Source: Trogon surrucura (lineage: Eukaryota > Chordata > Aves > Trogoniformes > Trogonidae). From it: 64,000 nucleotides of DNA. The position numbers and the translations under genes were made by a program. Below the pieces are notes generated by a model. It was not told where the DNA came from. It saw only the letters and a list, made by a program, of their open reading frames with translations, and made no database searches. The stretch is taken from NCBI GenBank assembly GCA_020746105.1, contig CM036618.1, positions 46,034,514 to 46,098,513 of the forward strand. The letters are read 5' to 3'. This document shows, in pieces, positions 50,601 through 63,062 of this stretch (its first letter is position 1; each line of letters starts with the position of its first letter).

Positions 50601-53589
50601 CAAAATTTACTCCCATGCCAAAATTTGAACAGCGCTTTGGTGAGTTAAAGGCTAACTGCTGCAAGAATTTACCATTTCTTAACAACATTTAAGGAGCTGC
50701 TATTTTATCCATGATTTCTCCACTCTCCTTTTGGAAAAACACAAGTAATACAACACACCTCATAGTAACCTAAAGTAAGGAAATAAGTGCTGTCTCTAAC
50801 AATCTTTTTCAATTAGCAAGTTAGGTACTTTGAGTATAGAGCTAGAGGCTATAAAGCTTCCCAGCCTAGTGATCAAGTTTTGTTCTAATATTTGACCATA
50901 TCTGTCTGAGGTAATAAGCTGACTATTCAAAATTAATTTGAATTAATTTGCCAGGAAGTAACAATTGTATCTTTAAAACAGAACTATTTTGCTACGTGCT
51001 TACTCTGAGATTCACAAGGAATGTTTATTTTGATGTGAGTTGGACCAACAATATGTTTAAATATGACATTGAAATTAATTTTTAACATACTTGGCAACTG
51101 TGTGAAACTTCTGGCATACATATTTTTGTTACGTAGCCTATTACAAGCGAAGACTTTGCAGAAAAGCTTCTTAAATATAGTTCAAAAAATTTTTCAGTAA
51201 ACATTATTCCAAGATACCAATGTTTTGTGGAATTTAGGCAGACATAAAAAGAGAAATGGACTTAATGAAAAGGTTGTGGTGAGACCAAACTTTGTCACCA
51301 TGAACACAAGAGGATGTATTGTGGTTTTCAGAAAAGAAAGGGTTATCCATTCAGGCTCATATTTTAAAAAATTAAATTACTAACAGCTATACTTTTATTG
51401 TGTTTTTTTTCACTGTAGGTTCTGGGTAGAATTTAGTCAACATAAAACGGGAACAAAAAAACTTTCCCTCTTCCTTCCTGCAACTTCCAGAACTGCTGCT
51501 AGCTCTGAGCTCTGAAATCCTGGTTGTAAACTCCTAGCTTAATACATTGTTGTTTTAACAATAACAGCATTGGCATCAGAGCTTCGCTGGCAAATGTGTT
51601 AATGGTGCAGAAAATAGAATAAGAAACAGCCAGTTCTTAAACAGGTATACCTAAGGACTCTTTAAGGGCTTTAAAAATATTTTACTCAAATTTCGCAGGC
51701 GCTGTTGGGAGTGCTTTTAAGGCTCCTGCTCCTTTTTTCTTCCCCGACAATTACTGTCATAATCATGCTTAAGTGGATTGTAGAGTTCCTTGGTTTACAG
51801 AGAAGGGGCCAACAGCTGCTCTTTCCCATAACATTCACTGTTCACTTAAGAACTCCTTAAAAATGTATTTTTTTGTCTACTTACAAATTACTTGTTTTAA
51901 AAACTTATCATTTGTTTCTTCAGAAAGATACACTTCTAGAATCTAATATAAATGCTCACTGGCAAGTGTTATGTTTTCTTTCCCACTTACAAAAATAATT
52001 TGCATAGTGGTTACACATGACTTTTTCTCATTTGTTCTAAATCGAGCATGTATTTCATTCATTTTGCCCATAGGTAAGGGCACACTTTCAGTTTATTTAA
52101 TAAACATTATCCGTATCTAGCATTTAGAAGTTTGGTAGCATTTAAATGCCATATTACAGTAAAGTGTTAAACAGGAGGAAGTTAAAAACATGTATTCAAG
52201 AGAATCCATCACCTATTTTATGCGGAATCCAAACAGAAATTTCTCTGAGAGCACGGAATAAACATGGGTAGTACCCTGAGCTATCTTGCTGTGGAAAAGC
52301 CATCTGGTGCTTAAAAGCAAAGTTTATTTTAGGAATAAACTAGTAAATAGGAGAAGTCCTGAAGACTGATATTCTGAAGATGGTATAAGCAATTATAGCT
52401 TATTTAGAAGCTGCAAATCCACCATCCTGGCTCTGTGAATGCTGTAGAGAGCAACCAGAGCAGTGAAATGGAAAAGTGAAACTTGAAGGATTCATCTCCC
52501 AAAGGAAAAGAGTGAACTCAGGCCAAGTAAAAAATAGGAGATGCCAATGTATTTTGAAGTATTCCTAATGGCACTAGATCTTTAAAAAGTTAACTCAGCA
52601 GACAAGAATATGGACAAGCTGGTATCTGAGTTGCATATGCAAACCTGGTTGCTGCTTCTCTTAGAAACCACTGCACAGCACATAAAATGCACAGAATAAA
52701 GAGATCCTAGAGGATGGATTTCTAAAATACATTGTATAGATCCTCTTCTGTGCAGTCTAAACAGGATGGGTATTTCTGGTAATTTCCTACCTTTGTGCAA
52801 TATATTCTTTTTTCTCTAAACATGATGCAGTGGAATTAGTCTATACTCACTTATAATGGACCAGTAAAAGCAAGAGAATGAGGCTATTTTGTATCCATTC
52901 CTGCATTTCTGTATCTTGATTTAGCCATCAAATATAGTGTATTCTCCCACCATTCCCTGAGGGATCATGAATGAGCGTTTTGGTTTGGAAGGGTGCATTT
53001 GTGTTCATTTTCAATTTTTATATTCCTATATAAATTAAGAAAGCAAGGTCACAGGAGTTAACCTTGCATTGAGTATGGAAACAGCGAGGCAGAGCAAGTA
53101 ATGAGGCAAACCTTGCTCCTCCAGCCAGAGATAGATTTGGGAATGTCACTTTTGAAAATCTGAAACTCTTACCTATACTTTTGATCTTCATAGCCTCTTT
53201 CAAGTAGGGATGGGGGATACTGGGAACTTGTTAAGTATAGACAGAACTCCAGTAACATTTTTATGCAGTTTGGCAACTGGTGACAAAAAGCATCATGGAC
53301 TTGGTCCCCTTCTAGCTCCTCTCTTTGCTGAAAATCGGAAAAGTAAGTGATAGAGTTTGAGATTCACAGGAGATTGAAAGAGAGGAAGGCAGACAATAGT
53401 AAGTAAGATCTGAAGAGGACTAGGGACAAAAACAGGAGGGCTCAAAGAGAGAGATGGGAGAATGCAGACACGCTAAAATCGAGGCAAAAAAGGAGGGCTA
53501 CAAATAAGAGGGAAGAATACATGAATCCTTCTAACTTCTCCTTAGTGGCACCTTTTCTTCTGTATGAACAGCATTTAACAAGAATTAAT

Positions 53590-53662
53590 ACTGAAATCAA
53601 TAGGGATTACTTGCAGAGTCAGGTACTATTCAGTGTGACTAACGATGGCAGAATCAGGCCTT
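53590..53662. mobile_element. Relic of an ancient amniote interspersed repeat
   Basis: The string CTGAAATCAATAGGGATTAC, followed by TTGCAGAGTCAGGTACTATT, CAGTGTGACTAACG and GCAGAATCAGGCC, resembles a highly copied old repeat I know from turtle, crocodile and bird genomes (a TCAATGGGA block, a GTAAGGTACTACTCA-like block, and a GCAGAATCAGGCC end). The family name cannot be fixed by eye. It is well diverged and non-coding. Confidence 0.5.
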
Positions 53663-53986
53663 GCTTTCTAAAGCAGAAAATAAGATTAATGTGAAAGATG
53701 AAAATATATCACTTGGGCTATGCAGCAAGGGGACCTCAGTAGTTTGCGTAAGCTGCACAACAGAAATGATCATCATATTCCTCGTTAACTGCCAGTCTGT
53801 AGTGTATTCCGCTTGCAATTACTATTATTCTTGATAGTTGCAGTGTCTTTGTGTACATGCTTAGGTTTTCTTATAACACAGGGAAAACTGTATCTCAAAT
53901 TTTTTAAAGAAGTTGATGAAATTTAGCTTCTTTAAAAACACTTAAAACTTTAGCTTTAACTTGGATTTTTTGTTTGGTTATTTTTT

Positions 53987-54001
53987 GGTGGTGGTGGTGG
54001 T
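53987..54001. repeat. (GGT)5 microsatellite
   Basis: Five GGT units are preceded by a T-run and followed by GTGTG and another T-run. It is a simple sequence; the 81-codon plus-strand frame across it is not gene-like. Confidence 0.95.
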
Positions 54002-55984
54002 GTGTGTTTTTTTTAAAATATTCTTTCACTGTTCCACAGTCACGTTTTTTTCTAGTTGTATTGTCCTTGTCAGAGTAATCCTAGCAGAGCCAACTATATT
54101 GGCTCCTGGAAAAACCAGCAATGGTAGAGCCCACATTCACTTTTCAACAAGAGTAAATGATCAGTATGCATTGTTCACTACTTATGACTATAGAAATTTT
54201 TCCTGAGTTTTATGCCTGAGGATTTCCATTTTTAACTGCATTTCCCTGAACTTTATTGTTGTATTTCTTTGTTATATATTCAGTCATCATGGTAGACAGT
54301 AGTTGCGTTCATAGACTTATTTCTTACTTTATCTTTGAAACATTTCTACCCTGTCATAATCTGGCTTGACTTTCACTGATTTCTCAAATTAAAAATTTCT
54401 TCCAATGAAGTGATGAGGATTTAGAGTTTATATGTTACACAGAAGACACTGGTACATCTACACTAATCAATCAGTTTTGTGACAACCTCACATACTGCAA
54501 TTTTATGTGAAACTAAAGCAGAAGACATCCTCTAGAAGCATGCCTAGTCAACTGCAGTTGGTCCATGAAACCATGCTAAAACTAGCCTATTTTAATCACC
54601 ACCCAAAAATGTGTATAATGTGAAGGCTGGATCTTCGTCCAAGCTTATTTGCCTCTACAGATCCACTTTCACTGTGCAGCTTTGACTGATAATGCAGATA
54701 TAGTCAGGTGTATGAGAAGAAACAAAAGGGAGAAAATGCTCAAAACTCTGCTGTTTCCAGAAATAGGATCAGTTTAATTTCAGAGAAGGATTCCAACAAC
54801 TCTTTATGGAGGATTTCTCTAGTATATAGCAGTATATTATAATATCCAATAGAATTTCAGAAAGTGTGCTATCTTTGCTATGGAATCCCTTAGGATGGTT
54901 CAAAAGCCCGTAGGAAGTATATAATTTTCTCAAATTATGTAAATTATTTCAGAGTAATTTCTATAGGAAATAACTGGTGGTATCCTTATTAAATCCTTCA
55001 GGACTTTTCCATAAGGGAGGGATTTCTGTACTTTGGAGATGAAGCTATAGCATTTTATTAACTCTGCTGAGTTTATGCACCTAATACTTAAGCAGATTAA
55101 TAATGTGTGTGGCAGAGATCTTGGGGCAACTTCACAGGGCCAGTAAGAATAAGAGGTAGCTGGTAATATGGCCACAGCATTGAGCCTTTAATTATAAATC
55201 ATTTATTATGGTAAAAGGTACAAAGAGTGCTTGTAATGATAGTGATTCTTACCCACAATGGTATTTTCATTTTATTGCTTTTGTCCCATTTTTGGGTTTC
55301 AGAAAAAAAAACCCAAACAGTAGAAAAACACTTTTAATTGTCAAGTTCAGAGCTCAAACCTTCAACTATTTATTCTGTAGTCCTTGAAGGAATGTGAAGA
55401 ACTTGCAAGAGAATACTACAAATTGTTTACCAGTATCTACATAAAAGAATGTCATTGTGCACTTGGACATTTGTTTGTACGTTATTCCCAGGGGCCAAAA
55501 TCAAGCCTCAAAAACTGATCACTTTCCTACAACCTGTTACATTGATTCCCTTATGTCTAGTTATTTGGGGGCATCTGCCTTATAAACTCGTTTTTTGTCC
55601 GCTTCCACATGCAAACTGAGTGTACATTGGGGTTTAAACATTAGAATGGCTTTTCCACTTGGATATGGCACCCGATAGCAGCATATAATGTTGAGCATGC
55701 ACTGGGTACTTAATACTTTTCATTTAATGAACTGTTTCTTTATTATTTTGCAAAGCCTGCATAAGACGTTTTCATGGTTTAAAAAGTGCCCTGCATCCTA
55801 CTTCATAGGAAGGAGACCTCATTTAGATTAACCTGTGACTTCAACAGCAGGTGGTAGAAAGAACCAACTGCTTCAATTACTGCTTTTGCACATGACTTTC
55901 ATGTGTTGCTAAGATTATCAGAGGAACCTGATTACACCCCCTTAGACACTATTGTTGGCACAATGATTAAGCTGTTATTTATTC

Positions 55985-55999
55985 TTTTTTTTTTTTTTT
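55985..55999. repeat. Poly-T tract, 15 bases
   Basis: Uninterrupted run of 15 T, with a second pyrimidine-rich run shortly after (ACTTTCTTTTTTAG at 56,000-56,013). The second run ends in AG and so looks like a splice acceptor, but nothing downstream supports an exon. Confidence 0.9.
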
Positions 56000-58845
56000 A
56001 ACTTTCTTTTTTAGACTGGAAACCTAAAGAGCTTTTTGGCATGAAGCAAAATCACTGTGTATAGAGATCAGTGAGATAGTGAGTATCATTGCCCCGTAGC
56101 TTATCTCCACATATACAGCTCCCTGGTGGATCCCTATGATAAACATTATTGGAACAATTAGCTGCTGCTGACATAGAATCCAGACACAATGGCAATGGCC
56201 AGCAGCACCGAGCCAAATATCATGGAGCCAAAACCCATAAAAAAGCAACAGCAAGCTACTCTCCCCATTCAACTGCTGTCATAAAACCCTCCCAGTGCTA
56301 TGTTTGCATAGCTGGCTTCACCGATATGGCACTGAAACACAAAAGGAGAAGCTGCAGCACTTGTCTTTGTTTAGCTGAAATTACAAGTCATTGAATTAGT
56401 ATGTCATCTTTATTGCGCTGTCATGCAGCGGAGGTGAGGAAGGCTCCCTGTAATGGATGGAAGAGTTTGATGGCCTAAAAGACAGGCTCACAGATGGTTG
56501 TTGATATAAACCAGTTTGCCCTTTTTTTTAGAAAAGAGAAGGGGAAAAAAAGGCTGAATGGAATAGGTCTTTGCTGATCCGAGTAGCTGTAACTAACAAT
56601 ATTTATGTCAGGCTGATCTTGGAGAAGTCCAGGGCTAGAAGGTGAACCAAGAGTTTGCCTAAAGATTAGGACTCAGAAGTGCATGCTAAGACATTTAAAA
56701 AAAAAAATTTAAATATCAGTGAGGCAGCATGACCTCAAAGGTGAAGCAGGAAAGGTCTCGCTTGGAGGAAGCTGTTGCCACTACCCTTGCACAGCAAAAG
56801 GTACCCTTGTATCATTCTGCAGCAGCAGCAGAATTCTCATGAGGAGAATCAATGGAGATGCAAAGCAAACTCAGAAGAAGAAATGATTTGTACACTTTAA
56901 GGAGCATTCTGACTTTCCTTTATTGTTTAAACAGAAAGGAGGAAAAAGATATTGCTGATCAAATTTGTTATCGCGATCTAAAATGAATGCTAAACTGTGC
57001 ATAAACTCTCTATTTTCACCTGAAACACAAGAACACCACTTACTAAGGGCATATTTTCATACATTTTTTTTTCAAACTGCTATTACAGTCGTACTTAAAA
57101 ATGTGGTTTAGGATTAAATATTAGCCAAATTACTGAAAACCCTTTTTAAAATTTTTCTTGGCAATCTGGTTTTGTACAAACATACCATTCATTTCATCCA
57201 GGTCAGTCTTTCAAGAGGCGTGAAAGAAAGGCTCTCCAAGCCCTTGCTGAAGTTGTCCAGCATTTCTGTTTCAAGGTTGACAGTACTCTGAATTAAAGAC
57301 CCTTGTATTGTCCGCTTCTTCCCTCTCCCTCTCTCCCCTCAGATTCTTTGCCACCTCTTAGCACTATGGGTAGTCTGAGAGCTGTGGAACAATCCCTGAA
57401 TAGTCAGAACTGTTTGGCTAGTTTGGTTAAAACTTGTTCAGAGGGAAGGTATCACAGGACAGAGCTACCCCAGGCATGGGATGCTGCTTCACGTCAGTTC
57501 AGGCTTGGATGTAAGAGGGGGCCACAGAGCACTCCTCCAGCTTCTCCCTGCACCACACTTTTCAATTTTCCATGTACACAGTTTGTCTTTTATTCATGAG
57601 AATAGAAGAGAGAAACTAATGCATGTTCTTGTCATACTCCCAAAAGCATCAACAAGGTGGTTAATCACCTCCTCGGTGGTGGTGCTTTATCTTTAGTAGT
57701 GGTAGCAGCACTTCTGCCTACTGTTTTCTGAAAACTGGTCATAATTTCAAAGTGCTGTGTTTCCATAGCCCTTTCTTCACCCTGCCACATCCAGGGCTTT
57801 GTTTGCAGAAGTGGACTGGAACACTTTTAAAGCAAGCACTGCTCTATGGTATTGTTTCTACCTTTCTCCTTAGGACAGCTAAAGGCCATTAAGGTCTGTC
57901 CTCAGGACTCTCCCTAAGAGCTATGCAGGAGGAAGACACATGGCAGGACTAACACTTTGGAGGCATTTGAGATATAGAATCATATCATAACAGGAAAACG
58001 TATTTTGATAATAGCTACGTTAAGTGGGATCTGACACTTCTCAAGAGACAAAGCTCTTGGTTTCATGGTCCATGAAATAAATCTTTACCTCAAGGAAAGA
58101 AAAATCAGCAGTTTGAAAGCTACCTTGAGACTTCATGGAATTTGTGAATATTGTGTTGTATACAATAGGGTAACAAGTCCAAAATCAGTGCCTGCATAAG
58201 TCTTATAAATGTATTTTAATGTCAACCAAATGCCAGGAGTTTCAATTACTTGATTTTTCATGTTTTAATTTAAGGTTTTTTTTCCATAGATAGTGTACAG
58301 CACATTCAGATTTCAAGGCATTTGCATGTACATTCTTGAAATGCTATCACAGATCACATAATACAATTTTTTTTTTAATTATCTGACCAAGCAAAATCTA
58401 AAATAAAAGATGAAACAAATGGAGAGGGAGACTCTCATTTTTAGTTCTCATATTTGGGTTTTTTTCCTTATTATGGTCTTTAATGTATCTAGCAAAAAGT
58501 ACTCCGTATTATACAATCCAGAATTAAGACATATGAGTGTCATCTATAAAAATTCCTCTGAGATATAGTCTCTGTTTCAATTGAGAAATCCATCCAACAT
58601 CAGTGACCTTTCCATTTAGGGAATGCTTAATGTGGTTAACTAGATATGATATACTTTGGGAATGCTTTTTATTGCATACATTTGAATTAAAAGATACACC
58701 TTGTAGGGAGAAAATGATGAAACAGCACTCTACTGAGGGTTAAAGATGAATGATGGCCTTTAAGACATTTGTTTTGGTTAAATACAAAGTAAGAGGCATT
58801 GTCATATTCAGGCCCAAAGTGTTATTAAGACATAAGAAATGAGGA

Positions 58846-58910
58846 GTGAATTCAGTCTCACTTAAATCAATGGGAATTTTGCCTGCCACCGCTGCAGCTG
58901 AATTTGAATC
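58846..58910. mobile_element. Relic of an ancient amniote interspersed repeat
   Basis: The core TCTCACTTAAATCAATGGGA followed by ATTTTGCCTG matches the same old repeat class as the relic at 53,590 (CACTGAAATCAATGGGA-type block). The two loci share AATCAATGGGAATT / AATCAATAGGGATT. The flanking part is too diverged to place confidently. Confidence 0.45.
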
Positions 58911-61900
58911 ATGATGGTTAAATGGGCTCTTTTTTAATCATAGAATGCTTTGAGTCACAACAATATGTATTAATCCTTTTCATTAATTCTTAGAGGCTTG
59001 TGTACCAGCCACTTTAGATACCATAACTCTTCTGAAAAACAAAGAAAAGCCGGATCTATTTTGAGAATAGATTTCAAAAATACTTGGATCTTGTATTTGT
59101 TTTATTTGTTATTATAAACACTGAACAGGTATATTCCAGCTGTATTACAGACGTTATGGAGTTTCCTGGATTTTACGTTTCTTAGGTTCTTTTTGCTGTT
59201 GTTTTTCATTTGGGAAAGATGAAGCAAACAAATAGTTTTTCTGAGTGCCTGCCTTCTCATCAATCAAATTTCAGTGTGATTTGATCTCGTTCAGTAACTA
59301 GTCATATCAGTAAACAAAGAAGCTTGGAGTTGGGAATGGGACAAATCTGTTTGCATTAGTTCTTGCTTCTTCAAGCCTGGTATCTTTTTCCTACGGTATT
59401 AATGTTACATTTCCTTTGTAGGTTTATCTCTTCCCTTGGCTATACTTTACTTTTCTTGCATCCTTTACCCTTCACTTTGCCACCTGCCTTGCCGGGAAGA
59501 AACACTCTGCTGGAACAGACTGTCAGTGATGTATCCAAAGCACTATTTTATGACTTTTTTTATAATAAGCCCCAAATACATCGACTGGCACTAGATACCA
59601 ATTAAAACCTAAAAAAAAATACTGAATCCAGAAGTGATTGATTTGCTGTTGGTGACTCAGTTTGCTACTTAGAAATGCCTCCTTCCAGGCAATATTCTTG
59701 CTACCAAAATTCTACTGACATCATACTGCTGTCAGAATCAAACTCCTCTTTAAGCACACTTCACCCCAATAAAAATAGTTACATTTTGAATAATATTGTT
59801 TATTATGTGACCCTAGGAAGCAATGGAATGGACTGAGAAAATATTTTTAGCTTTCATAGTGATGTTTGGTGATTTTTTCAAGTAAAATTAAAAAAAAAAG
59901 AAAAAAATGTTATAATTGCCTAAATTTATCTATATCATTCAGTAAGACAATACCGAATCTGATGTTTTCAGAACTTTGGTCATATAACTGAGGTAAGATT
60001 CTTCTGCTAGATCTTCTGTTGTTTAGATCAGCCGTAGTATGATTAGCCAGCTGCTTTCAGTATCCCAAGCTTCTTTTCTTTTGGCCTTTGCTGGATTTTA
60101 TTCTTAGTGCTGGAACTATTCCTAAGCAGACTTTCAAAATTATTTGTCTATTGGAACGCACTGTGAAATCTACTGATTTTTCTCTTTGAGATAGCTAACC
60201 CCCAATTTTTACAGGTTAGTAGATTTTACTTATTAATCTGGCCTTGAATTTTATGTAAATGATTCAGTTTTGATTCCATAATTTCTTGCACTATGTACAT
60301 TTTAGTGGCACTTAATGCATAAATTTTACTGCTGTTTCCTACCTGTCATTCATCTGGAATATTTCCAGGACTTGCAATGCAGAGCGCTCTTCCTTCCCGT
60401 CTGGCTGCTTCTACCTGAAGGTGATCATGCACTGGGCACTGGTTCTGGGAGCACCTGCACCTCTGCACCACGTTTTTGAACAGACAGACATTTCCCTTCT
60501 AAATTCTAAACTTGAAGTTGGCAGATCCAGGGTACAGGGTTTTTATAGTCATGATGACTTGATCCAACAAATTAGCTGTCTGATATATACCAGACTTAAA
60601 ATATTTAGGTTTAATGCAGTATGCTTGGATTTCAGCCTAAACTTTGTGCCTATTTCCAGAATTGGGATCTGCCCTCAAGATTTATCACCCACTATAGCTA
60701 TATTAAGCTATCATCACTAAGTTTATTTGAAGAAACACGCAAATTTTTGGTCAACTCCACATAGTTTCTGCCTATATAAAAAAGCTCACAGTGTATATGG
60801 ATGTTTTTCCAGCTTTATTGACCTTTTCCTGTGTCTTTAAGAAAACGCTAGCAGAGCAAAGCTTACGCTAAATCAGTCTATATCTTGCAGTATGTGAGCA
60901 GATGACATAGATGTCCAAGGATGTGATAGGGATCAGCTCACACACTTTTCAGCTGAGCATATGTGTAAAAACAAAAACAAACCTTACTTTTTTTCTTAGA
61001 AAGCACTACGTATTTCAGGCAGTTAGGCAGTAACAGATGTTGGAGACTCAGTAGGAAGCTAGATGTATGCTGGGATGTCACTCAACTCCCCTTAACAAGC
61101 TGCTGTGTTGGAGAACCAGTCTCCATATAGGCTCTGCTTAGTGTCTCAGAAATAAGATGACACTAAAATAACCAGCTTCCCATGAATACCAAGTCTCTCT
61201 TTTAAAGAAAATACTACTCCGGGGCTGTGAGGGGAGGAGGGGGATGTGTGTGGAGAGACTGTATATATAACTTTGCCTGCAAAGGTATTGCATGAAATAG
61301 AAAGACTTTCTTTGTTGCAATTTAAGTAATTTTAATTTTGCATAGCGGCAGTATTGCGTTTATTATAGAGGTATTTCATTGAGAATTGTTATAAAATATG
61401 ATCCCTCCACATTTCTGATTGACATAGCTTCAGGTAACATGCTGTGCCATGTCAATAAAACTCTACCTACCATTAAATAACTGCATTTGAAAATAGATAT
61501 TCTCCATATTTGAGAAGCCGGCACAAGCATATTAATTCACTCTGAGACCAGGGAAAGACATACCACTTAGTTCTGATGCAGGAGTAAAGCAACAATTACA
61601 ACAAAGTACCATACCAATTACAGAAACTGCAAATATAGCATTAAACTGAGCCAGATGACACGGAATAAGCCAGGCCAAAGAAAGGAGGCTGCATATGGCA
61701 TGAACAAATCTTATTGTCGATACAAAAGATGCTTTCATGCCTGGTATGGTAATGAGTAAGGTCATACCTGGCCACATCAAAGTAGCCTGGAGTATAATTG
61801 ACAGATATCTATCCACCTTCAAGAGACGGAGTGCGGTGACACCAGGGGACTCAGAGGTATCCAAGTACTGAGGGTCATACAAGGACTTTCACATTTTCAG

Positions 61901-62993
61901 AGAGATGCAGGACTCTGGAAATCCAAGCATCATATTTTCCGATATTCTTTCAGTGGCTTCAATTGTTTGGACCTATCTCTGCCCCTGGGGAGGCTGGTAT
62001 AGGTATTTTTGAACAGTTTAGCTTTGATTTTGCTGTGGTATTTCCTTGTTTTTCAAATAAATATTGATTTATTGAAGGCCCTTTTGGATGTTAAGGCTGT
62101 TTGGGGGAATATTTACTACAGCCTGGTCCTTGGGACAAGGAAAACAAACTTCTTACCTTAGGCAAAAGGTAGAAGAGAGGGTTGACGGTACCTGACCTGG
62201 GGCGCTTTGTCACAGGTGCTGAAGGTGACACCAAAAGGCTGACTGAAGTCAGTGACATGCAAGAGGACGGCTGGGGGACCACAAGGGATGACAAGATTAG
62301 GGAACTTGTGGTTATCAGTCACAGACCTCTTCTCTCAGCAGTCACAAAGGTATCGGCAGTCCTGGTGTGGGATGATGGGGGAAGTCACTAAGAGTTTGTC
62401 GGCATAGTAGAAATGGGTTTTGTCTGCAAACCTCTGTAAATCCCAGTGCAAGAGGATAACTTGCAGAGCCCAGATGTTTTTGTTATTTTTTTCTCTGTTT
62501 TTGCTTTTGTGGGTTTTTTTCCCTCCATAGTTGCCAATATTTTAAGAGACATTTCCAAAAGTAATGGGAAACGGGTGTTGGAGAGTTGTATTTGCTTTAT
62601 AGTCAGCTTTACATATAACAAATGAGCATTCCATTTCTCCTGGGAAATAAGTAAATTGTATTGAAATTGAAACAGTGGCAGGAAAGGAGTAAGTGGTTTG
62701 ACTTGAACCACAGAGGGAGATTACAAGAGAACAGAGATTAAAATGCAGAAACCCTTACATCATGCCAGAGCTTTGTGTGCTGCACCTCCCTCCCTCTCTT
62801 GCTGCACAGAATTGCTGCTCCTTTCTTTTGGAGCAAACCAAGCCACTGCTGGAAAAATGGAGCCTGTGAGCAAATCACAAAACATCACAGTAACATATTT
62901 GTGGATCCAGGAGATGGGGTTTTTTCTTTTTGTTCTAATCTAGGATCTTTTTTAAAATTTATCTTAATTGTTAAATATTTTTCACTCAGATGG

Positions 62994-63062
62994 AGTGATG
63001 GACTAGATGATCTCTCAAGGTCCTTTCCAACCCCTAACATTCTGTGATTCTGTGATTCTGTG
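62994..63062 (+). mobile_element. CR1 LINE, 3' end fragment, plus strand
   Basis: GACTAGATGATCTCTCAAGG, then TCCTTTCCAACCCCTAACAT, then ATTCTGTG units ending at 63,062. The terminal octamers are nearly perfect. This is the only CR1 copy in the window in plus orientation. About 70 bases are retained, an extreme 5' truncation. The conserved octamers suggest it is among the younger copies here. Confidence 0.93.

Larger units (their letters stand above)
47633..62993. other. Unique AT-rich non-coding stretch with scattered old relics
   Basis: Fifteen kilobases with no clear CR1 or LTR. It holds two ancient-repeat relics (53,590-53,662 and 58,846-58,910), a 15-base T-tract (55,985-55,999), a (GGT)5 run (53,987-54,001), and a purine-rich block (53,340-53,520). 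Several AG...GT pairs on the plus strand would bound exons at 48,061-48,203, 49,628-49,693, 57,343-57,448 and 59,972-59,992; see findings. A 116-codon minus-strand hydrophobic frame (61,532-61,882) is the longest uninterrupted frame here and matches no family I recognise. The segment 62,090-62,400 is locally GC-richer with open frames on both strands and no recognised product. Confidence 0.5.

Noticed and set aside
57964-57990. ATATAGAATCATATCATAAC, resembling CR1 terminal octamers
   Set aside because: It lacks the GGTTGGAA block and further CR1 sequence, so it is a chance match.
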